Translations under genes and position numbers: made by a program
Notes under the pieces: model-generated
What the model saw: the letters and a program-made list of their open reading frames with translations, nothing else
What the model was told of the DNA's origin: nothing
The model's database searches: none
Shown: positions 55,586 through 64,000 of the stretch, piece after piece
How the letters are laid out: every line of letters starts with the position of its first letter
Position numbering within the stretch: position 1 is the stretch's first letter
Source: Mercenaria mercenaria
Taxonomy: Eukaryota > Mollusca > Bivalvia > Venerida > Veneridae
Reading direction: 5' to 3'
Length of the DNA stretch: 64,000 nt
NCBI RefSeq assembly: GCF_021730395.1
Contig: NW_026463158.1
Location: 1 to 64,000 of the forward strand

Positions 55586-58280
55586 GACTTCTACATGTCC
55601 TACATCGACGCAGTCACACTTGACTATTACGCGACTTATTATGCTTAATTATATATGCTGTATTATACTTACTAAGCATCCAAAAGATTTATGGTGGTTT
55701 TTTTTACACAACAGAATTTCACGAACTATGTAAAATTCAAAGAGACTTTAAGAGTACATATTAGAGAAGAAAAAACGTATTGATCAGGTCGGATATCCGG
55801 GCACTTTAGCGTATCGCGTTGCAAAGCAACAAGCCGAGGTGACAGCAAACGCTAAATTGTAATTGAAAAGCGTTTCATGTTTCACTAGTGCTGGTTGTTT
55901 TTCTTTGCTTAAAGTTAAATTTTGGGCAATATTAATAAGTCAGTGAATTTATAATATAGCATGATGTTCCAGAAATCACTCCTGTGAAAGAAAACTTTCT
56001 TTTTTTAGGTTTCAGACGTGATATTCATCATTGATCCGTGTAAGCTGCGAGGTCTCATATTTGTGACGGACTCGATGAAAATCATAATTTAAAAAATTGG
56101 AGGTCTTTTAAAAATAAATAAAATAGAGAATCTAGCTCACCTAATTAGGTTAATCCATTTGTTTCACTTTTCTCGTTCTATTTTGTAGCCTGCCATTAAA
56201 ATAGTTCTGAAAGCCAGATAGCTTGAACTGTGGTGTCAAAAGTGATTCAGTCACGCCAAATTTAATTAAATCAACATCTCTCACCTAAATTCTGATTTGT
56301 GTGAGATTTAATGAGAGGTGTCAAAATTTAAAGCTTAATAGTACATTATGCGTAAATACTGGAGAAGGGATTTTTTCCCCTCGAAGCGTATCAGGATCAT
56401 AATATAAGATCTTTTTCTGCATTTATAACACAAAGGGATTTTTTATATGTTACATGTGGAGATAAAATGATATATAATAACTGCATGCTAGCTTCTTTTT
56501 ACGAAAAGCCAGGACGTATCAATAAATTGATGACTTCTATTTACGAAAATACTGTCTGCTTTGTACTAAATTGTCAATTATTTAAAACTGTGAACGATAG
56601 TTTGCATCCATATTTTTTTGTTAATTGTTATAGACTGTCACAATTGACTACTTCCACATACCACAAAATTAATTAAAGCATACATTCCAGTCATAAGTCA
56701 TAAATCACTATGGAAACCAATCAGTATGTGGTATATTAATGAAAATCAGTTTCGACCAGTTCCTAATGACTATCACTAATTAATAGATTGATTTCCTGTT
56801 TGTTTTATCCCTCTGATGTACCCCTTCGGGGCCTTATGGTAGTTTCCTGTCTTATCCGTTTGATGTATGCCTTCAGGGTCTTATGATATTTGGAAGATGC
56901 ACATTATTGTTATTTGCATGTCAATTATTGACAAAGGGATTAAGAGAGCTACTACATAAAAAACCTTAATTAATACACATGCCCGAGCATATAGGCATAT
57001 AGTTCATTTGAAATTTTAAAATCAATTCACCAAACTAATTTTTGACTGGAAGGACATTTCACATTTCTTAAAAAAAAAAAAAAAAAAAATGACTGCAATA
57101 AGATTACATAGAATAAAGTATAAGTTTTCAACTTTATTTAAATGACTTTCATACTTAATGTACTTCGACATTATAGCATTTTACATAAAACTAAATAAAA
57201 TATATCGCACAAAGTACATTTCAGCAAAATGGCAACAATATAATCATTTCACAGCATTAAAACATTTAGAAAATCAGCTTATCAGCTTATTTTAAAAAGA
57301 CATAAAAAAAATCAGAAAATTACTTTACTTATTTATTTGATCTGTTCACTCTTGAAAAAAAAAGGAACATTCTTTTTCAAGACACTTAAAAGATTCTCTG
57401 AAAGATGAAAGAAACAACTGCTACGATTTTAAGCAAAGAAGTTGAATAAAAAAATTGTTATGTTCTCAGATATTTAGTTTAGTTTAATATTTATATATGC
57501 AAACTGAGAAAATGTTGAATAAATTTGGAAACATGTTTTAATTATAACTTATCCGTAGTGCCGAAGAGCTGACAATACATAATTTGTCACTTTTTCCTGA
57601 CCGTTTTAAAATGCCACAAAATCAATTATTACAAAAACCCTACTTTTTTTGAAAAATATATAGATTGTACCACAGCGTAAGGACTGTAGATAATAAAAAA
57701 ATGACTCTTGATTTGCTTTATTTGAAAATAAAAACATCACAATCCACACCGCTAGTTAATTCGCTACGAATTGCCGGGTCCTGCTTTCACCTCCAAGGTG
57801 ATTTGCATAATCGATTGCTCCGGATGTGATGTCATGCCGACCTGATCAATCACATGCAGTATATACCGGAGACAACGAAATTTATTTACGAAAACGAAAC
57901 CAACAGCAAAGACAACCCCAACAAAGGTCTTCTGGAAAAATAGTTTCTTTAAAATATTTTTAATTTAAACCAGATTTCTTTGAGCTCGCTTAAAGGCTTT
58001 CCTTATTTCATATTATAACCGAAATATACAAAAAAGCATTCTAACATTCCAGTTTGACGCTGAATGAAAGAGTAATAAAATTCGGATAGAATCAATCTGT
58101 TTTTCTTCAGTTTAAGAGAGAGTTTTCGTAAATGACAGCATATCTAGCTCCATTCAAATTAGCAGTATGTGTTCATTTGATGTTTCGTTCCACTGCAAGC
58201 ATTGCATAACTGATAAATGCACCTTGTATTTAGTGAAATACGTAGTCTTTTGTCGTAGTTCACCGGCTTTTCGTACAAGG
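55586..58280. other. Non-coding, with a possible long-armed TIR element
   Basis: TTGATCAGGTCGG at 55781 and its inverse CCGACCTGATCAA at 57839-57851 could bound a 2 kb element; the sequence next to each (GAGGTGACAGCA and, inverted, GAGGTGAAAGCAGG) is also alike. A (A)n run lies at 57070-57090. Otherwise AT-rich and featureless. Confidence 0.4.
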
Positions 58281-59230
58281 GCCGCCATCTTTGTTAACCT
58301 TGGCTGCACTTGATTTTCGGCCTCACTTCAGGTTACACACCCCTAAATAGTGTTCCCTATATAGTTCTTCTAGCCTTTAAGCACATTTTTGCCCTATTTT
58401 ATTTTATTTATTTTTACCATAGTTTGCAAGCAAACTACACACTTACACTTTGAAATATACCAAATGTCACCTCTGAAAGCTACAAATGGGCAAAACTTAG
58501 TGTGTAAATGTGTTGTTTTTTTCTAAAACTACTACCAAAAACAGTGAAAATGTGGGGTTTTTGTTGTTGTTTCTGTATCAATTATTGTAGCAAAATTACA
58601 ACGAAATGCTCATTGTCTATCAAAATCTAACCAAACTAGTCCATTTATGTAAATATCTTGACAAATCTCAATTTTTGCCCGCATTTACTTACATGTCACA
58701 CACCCCTAGATAGTATTTCCTACTAATATATATTCCATATAAAACTGAAATCTTTAAAAGGGCTGCGAAACATAGCTAGACCCATTTTGGAGAACAAATC
58801 CTTACCTCATTTTAAAGAATTATGATAAAACTGACATAAAATGATTTATTCAGAATTTTTTTTTAACCTGATATATAATGTTCAGGGCTGACGTCTCATG
58901 TACTATCGCATTTGGTCTGTAACTGGATACCTAATCAGTCGCACAAGAACTTGTCTGAAGACTATATGCTATGTTGAATAAAGCTTGCAGTAAACAATAC
59001 TATTTATTCCTAGGAGCTCCAGTTAAACAAAGCTACAAATTTAGATACCACTGTATATATATATAGCAATACTTTATACAAAAATAATAGTATGAGACTT
59101 ATATTAACTTCCGGACTATAAATTTCCACGTGTTAATGTGGAACGTGTAATAACTCAATTGGTGAACGGCTTAAATAAATATAATTAGTATATTACCAAT
59201 AAATCAACACATTTTTTCAGCAATGCTACC
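58281..59230. other. Non-coding with an internal duplication
   Basis: ACACACCCCTAAATAGTGTT at 58336 and ACACACCCCTAGATAGTATT at 58699 lie in similar surroundings about 363 bp apart. No gene. Confidence 0.4.
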
Positions 59231-59354
59231 GTTATCACCAACTGCAAACATATTTTATTAATGAAATCTATAAGAAGGTCACATGGAACCGAAAAAAACT
59301 GTGGAAGTATTTCCCTAAAAGTTACTACTGGAATCCAAAAAGTAGTAACGTTGT

Positions 59355-59700
59355 GTTTTCTTGACAAACAGGTCCTTCAAAAGGTTCCAATTAATCCTTA
59401 CCCTGGAGTCACCATATCAGAAGACCTGATATGTGGCACTCATATTAACAAGAAGCTTACCAAGAAATCCAACTCCACCCTCGTGTTCCCCAAAAGAAAC
59501 CTTAAGCACTGTTCCAAAACTTGCCGAAGTTTTTCCTGCATTGCATTAGCAAGGTCCACATTATTTGGAAACTCGATCCATCTTAACACAAAGGACACTG
59601 TAAAATCAGCGAGATACTGAAAGAGCTCAACCTTCTATCATAGCCTGAAGGCGAACCATCTGGTGTTTTTCTACAAGGTGGTCGTGGGACTGGGCCCATC
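59355..59700 (+). mobile_element. LINE reverse transcriptase fragment
   Basis: The frame reads PYPGVTISEDLICGTHINKK, then NSTLVFPKRNLKHCSKTCRS and ALARSTLFGNS: the palm-thumb region of a CR1/Jockey-type reverse transcriptase (usual form YLGVTISxDLKWxxHI, LGFLRRNL, LVRPxLEY). About 90 residues are left, with several changes from the usual pattern; dead. Confidence 0.75.
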
Positions 59701-59854
59701 CTTACCTTGTTATAACTATTATATATACTTACTTGAAAACAGGATTAAACATTAAGTTTGATTATGATTCTAAATTGCTGTAACCTATGTAGCCACTGTA
59801 ACCAGGTAACAAATAAACCAACCATTGGAAAATAGGTTATTTTTTTGACCATAT

Positions 59855-59950
59855 ATAAGATAAGATAATATTTATTTAAAGTCGGTAAGATAGCAAACAA
59901 GTACAACATAAGCTCATGTGAGCTTTTGAACCGACTACGATATATGTAAG
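59855..59950 (-). mobile_element. LINE 3' tail, minus strand
   Basis: On the minus strand AATAAATATTATCTTATCTT ends a repeat-like segment that starts near 59950 (GTCGGTTCAAAAGCTC). A short ATCTT-type tail is usual for mollusc non-LTR elements. Confidence 0.5.
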
Positions 59951-60262
59951 ATTATCATGGTATGTGGACGATAACTAATTCCTTGCTAAAATCCATCCAC
60001 CCAATATTCTGAGCTTTGGAATATATGAAAATATCGATAGTTTAACATATCCTAAAATAAAAAAGATTTTCCACACGACAGAGGGACAGAGCTTGTCGAA
60101 TTCCAATCAAATCTTACACTTTACGACTAAGATCACGAATTGTAGACGCTCATTACTTCGTAAAGAAAAACAAGTTGCGACTACTTTTTGATACATCAAC
60201 ACGAGAATTTTTTTTTTTTTTGCCAAATTGAGCATTTTTTCCTCGGAAAATCAAAACGAAAC

Positions 60263-60898
60263 ATGATAAGATCAAATATATTTCATACTTTAAATACTTG
60301 TACTTTAAAAAGATGTACATCTTACTGCCTGTCAGTATGCTCGTTTCACAGGCGCTTATTTTGCAGTCGAAATACAAATGATGACGGCGAAGGTAGTTCA
60401 ACTAATTTACCAGCTGAAGGTCGATATGTTCCGCAAAGAATTAAAAAGCGGCTAAAAAATAAAGGTCTTGATATTGATGACCTTGAATATAGAACAGGAG
60501 GCCATACAACTTCCGATATTGAACTTGAACAGGCTATACAAAACTCCATTGTTGATAAAAATATAGAAATAGACTTCCCATCAGATATTGAGAAAAGGAA
60601 ATATCTTCGTAATCAAGAGAAACATGCATATAGACCTACTGATATTGATCCTGAACAGACGTCAATATTGTTATTTCCTGGCCAAGGCAGCCAGTTTGTT
60701 GGCATGGGCAAGAAACTTTTGGCCTATCCAGGTGTTGAGAATTTATACAACAAAGCCAGTGAGATACTGGGATACGACTTGCTAAGTGTTTGCATAGGTG
60801 GACCTAGTGAGTTGTTAAATAAAACAATATATTGTCAACCGGCAGTTGTTGTTACATCGCTTGCAGCTGTTGAAAGATTAAAAGAAGAATATCCTAAG
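60263..60898 (+). CDS. MCAT: Malonyl-CoA:ACP transacylase, mitochondrial, exon 1
   Basis: Transfers malonyl groups from CoA to the mitochondrial acyl carrier protein in type II fatty acid synthesis. ATG at 60263; the frame is open upstream to a TTG at 60188, but this ATG gives a normal presequence (MIRSNIFHTLNTCTLKRC, then FHRRLFCSR). Residues about 45-135 are a linker rich in charged residues. The FabD-type acyltransferase fold begins at SILLFPGQGSQFVGMGKKLL with the GQGSQ signature, then NKASEILGYDLLSVC and IYCQPAVVVTSLAAVE. The exon ends AAG before GTTATT at 60898, inside the first lobe; the GHSLG nucleophile elbow and later parts must lie in downstream exons outside the window. Confidence 0.92.
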
Positions 60899-62313
60899 GT
60901 TATTTTTTTACTATAAAATTGCATGTTTCATTCTACTTTTGAAAATTATAATACTTCTAAAGCTAAGTTTTCTAAAATTTGAGTATATACAGTGCTATCA
61001 GGCTATCAGGCTATTGTACATACATATTTCAATTATTATGGAAATGTACCCATTAACACATGATTAACAATCAAAACTAAAACAAACTGGAAGGAAGAGA
61101 CCTGTGTGTTATTTAGCTTGGCTAAAATGATAAGGAAGGCTATTATAATATTGTACTTGACAGGCTGTTGTCTCCATTGCTTTGAAGATTAATTTAGGCT
61201 TATAGCAAGCATACAACAGGGCTTGCACAGACCTGGAAATACCATGGAAAATCACTCTATCATGGAAATATCATGGAATTTCAAAAAAAGAGAATTTATC
61301 ATGGAAATATGGAAATCCCAAACAGATCATGGAAAATCTAGAAATTGCCTTGAAAAATTCTCTCAATGTATTTCACGAGAATTTTTTTTAGTAAGATTGA
61401 GTATCGAAGGTCGTTTGTTGATTACAGACGTCTGAACTTGCGTTTTCGCTAAGTACGAATAGTTTTGAGTACGAACCTGCGACTCACGTGGCGTATTTTA
61501 CCTCAACACCGGCTCCTGCTACGACAACATTTCCGGTAATGGCAGCGCCCACGACAAGCGTGAAATATGAGTAAATCTAAAGGAAACTGCAAATTTAATT
61601 ACGAATGGTGTCGGAAGGAACACTAATATGAAATAAGGCAAAGCCTCAAAGCGAGCTCAAAGAAATCAGGTTTAGCTAAAAATATATGCATCATTTATAT
61701 ATAGTTCACTACTCGAAAGAATTCGCGAGAACCTATTCACTTGAAAATAAAGAGTCTACATTTAGTGTCATCATACCTGTAACAGCGAATATCATATGTT
61801 GCAAAATTTATGGGAAGCCAGTGTCACGGTGACATCATTACCTATTTGTCACGCTCCCATGGCTTTATGCTTATTAATGACATTTTTTCCATTTTCTTGG
61901 TGATGCTTGATCTTTTAAATGAAAATAATATTTTTTCAAACAACTGGAAATCTTTCTTGCATTATTTTTGAGTGATGAATAATTTTCAGCAATCAAATGT
62001 AGTTCTGTATTCACTGCGGAGAGAAGTATTTCCTGTGAGCACCTGTCCGCTAGGGTGCGCTTTTTAACAATTATATTTTAACTTCCGACGAAACTTTTCA
62101 AATCCATCACCAAGTGTGAAAGTATACTTGAGTTACCTTAAAGCTCGATCCTCAAGCTCGCTATAAAGCGTGGTTGAAACCATTCAAGGCCAATCTCAAC
62201 AAAGCATTGTGCACTGTTTGTGACTCTATCATAAATTTATCAAATATGGGCGAGCCAGCAATAAAGTCACACATGAAAGGCACGAACATAACAAGACGGC
62301 CAATTTGAGCTTA
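60899..62313 (+). other. MCAT intron 1, first part
   Basis: No exon seen. 61225-61345 repeats the word CATGGAAAT five or six times. 61630-61685 is an inverted copy of 57955-58015 (TTTCTTTGAGCTCGCTT). The rest is unremarkable. Confidence 0.5.
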
Positions 62314-64000
62314 TTTTTAGCTCACCTGTCACATAGTGACAAGGTGAGCTTTTGTGATCACGCAGCGTCCGTCGTCCGTGCGTCCGTCCTTCCGTGCGTA
62401 AGCTTTTCCTTGTGACATCTCTAGAGGTCACATTTTTTGTGGGATCTTTATGAAAGTTGGTCAGAATGTTCATCTTGATGATATCTAGGTCAAGTTCGAA
62501 ACTGGGTCACGTGCCATCAAAAACTAGGTCAGTAGGTCTAAAAATAGAAAAACCTTGTGACGTCTCTAGAGGCCATATATTTCACAAGATCTTCATGAAA
62601 ATTGGTCAGAATGTTCATCTTGATGATATCTAGGTCAAGTTCGAAACTGGGTCACGTGGGGTCAAAAACTAGGTCAGTAGGTCTAAAAATAGAAAAACCT
62701 TGTGACCTCTCTAGAGGCCAAATTTTTCATGAGATCTTCATGAATATTGGTCAGAATGTTCACCTTGATGATATCTAGGACAAGTTCGAAACTGGGTCAC
62801 GTGGGGTCAAAAGCTAGGTCATTAGGTCTAAAAATAGAAAAACCTTGTGACCTCTATAGAGGCCATATTTTTCAATGGATCTTCATGAAAATTAATCAGA
62901 ATGTTCATCTTGGTGATATCTAGGTCAAGTTCGAAACTGGGTCACGTGGGGTTAAAAACTAGGTCAGTAGATCTAAAAATAGAAAAACCTTGTGACCTCT
63001 CTAGAGGCCATATTTTTCATGAGATCTTCATGAATATTAGTCAGAATGTTCACCTTGATGATATCTAGGTCAGGTTCGAAACTGGGTCATGTGGGGTCAA
63101 AAACTAGGTCAGTAGGTCTAAAAATAGAAAAACCTTGTGACCTCTCTAGAGGCCATATTTCTCAATGGATCTTCATGAAAAACGGTCAGATTGTTCAACT
63201 TGATGATATCTAGGTCAAGTTTGAAACTGGGTCACGTGCGGTCAAAAACTAGGTCAGTAGGTCTAAAAATAGAAAAACCTTGTGACCTCTCTAGAGGCCA
63301 TATTTTTCAATGGATCTTCATGAAAATTGGTCAGAATGTTCACCTTGATGATATCTAGGTCAAGTTTGAAACTGGGTCACGTGGGGTTAAAAACTAGGTC
63401 AGTAGATCTAAAAATAGAAAAACCTTGTGACCTCTCTAGAGGCCATATTTTTCATGAGATCTTCATGAATATTGGTCAGAATGTTCACCTTGATGATATC
63501 TAGGTCAAGTTCGAAACTGGGTCACGTGGGGTCAAAAACTAGGTCAGTAGGTCTAAAAATAGAAAAACCTTGTGACCTCTCTAGAGGCCATATTTCTCAA
63601 TGGATCTTCATGAAAATTGGTGAGAATGTTCAGCTTGATGATATCTAGGTCAGGTTCATAACTGGGTCATGTGCGGTCAAAAACTAGGTCAGGAGGTCGA
63701 AAAATAGAAAAACCTTGTGACCTCTCTAGAGGCCATATTTTTCACGAGATCTTCATGAAAATTGGTGAGAATGTTCACCTTGATGATATCTAGGTCAAGT
63801 TTAAAAGTGGGTCACGTGCCTTCAAAAACTAGGTCATTAGGTCAAATAATAGAAAAACCTTGTGACCTCTCTAGAGGCCATATTTTTCAATGGATCTTCA
63901 TGAAAATTGGTCAGAATTTTTATCTTGATGATATCTAGGTCACATGTGCTCAAAAACTAGGTCACTATGTCAAATAATAGAAATAAAGATGTCATACTCA
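62314..64000 (-). mobile_element. Tandem-core element A8, inverted, runs out of the window
   Basis: Starts with the 3' end read backwards, TTTTTAGCTCACCTGTCACA, then TAGTGACAAGGTGAGC. At least ten units of about 146 bp (ACTAGGTCAGTAGGTC, AAATAGAAAAACCTTGTGAC, GATGATATCTAGGTCAAG), very alike, TGTCAC hairpin subfamily as A6 and A7. The 5' end is beyond 64000. Confidence 0.9.

Noticed and set aside
62314-64000. CRISPR-like array (regular 146 bp period)
   Set aside because: The whole unit is repeated without unique spacers; it is the tandem core of a transposable element.
1-64000. LTR retrotransposon, endogenous retrovirus or Polinton
   Set aside because: No long terminal direct repeats, primer-binding site, protease-RT-integrase order or capsid-like frame was recognised in the window.

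Overview
The window looks like nuclear DNA of an animal with large introns and a heavy load of young interspersed repeats. I read it as a lophotrochozoan, most likely a bivalve mollusc. The repeats (elements running from AACAAGAG to GAGCTAAAAA with tandem cores, a GAGCCGCG palindromic element, tRNA-headed SINEs ending in GTTAAACCCAACAAA) are of kinds I associate with clam genomes. The species is inference.

Four coding loci can be supported. (1) A minus-strand cassette at 7234-18918 holds two adjacent genes. One is a chromodomain protein whose chromodomain is cut by an intron of about 8.3 kb (exons 18733-18918 and 9928-10404). Behind its own TATA box lies the second, with a coiled-coil N-terminus (8910-9851) and a large C-terminal part that looks like an RNase H-fold transposase relative ending in a SAP-like motif (7234-8946). 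(2) Inside the chromodomain intron, on the same strand, is a decayed Crypton-like tyrosine recombinase gene of the DUF3504 type (12714-14842). It sits in an insertion with short inverted ends, inside a tandem-core element, which itself split a palindromic MITE. (3) A complete host gene, TMEM143-like, runs on the minus strand in six coding exons from 43228 to 32926. Its exons add up to 504 residues in frame; one donor is not GT. (4) Exon 1 of mitochondrial malonyl-CoA:ACP transacylase (MCAT) lies at 60263-60898 on the plus strand. The rest of that gene lies beyond the window.

Most of the remainder is mobile DNA. The 19.8-25.8 kb region is two copies of one TTAA-flanked element placed head to head around a shared TTAA. 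The 28.9-30.4, 35.1-36.2, 37.2-39.9, 44.6-47.0, 48.0-52.4 and 62.3-64.0 kb blocks are elements of a Helentron/HINE-like or pearl-like design: AACAAGAG, a short hairpin, a tandem core of about 145-178 bp units, then subterminal sequence complementary to the 5' side and GAGCTAAAAA. Several short TIR elements with clean target duplications (8, 6 and 5 bp) are nested in them or near them. LINE 3' fragments, SINEs, microsatellites and foldbacks fill the gaps.

The points most worth a second look are the chromodomain plus RNase H/SAP cassette, the recombinase insertion inside it, the co-varying ends of the tandem-core superfamily, and the head-to-head TTAA pair. No rRNA, complete tRNA, CRISPR array or recognisable retroviral or LTR element was seen.
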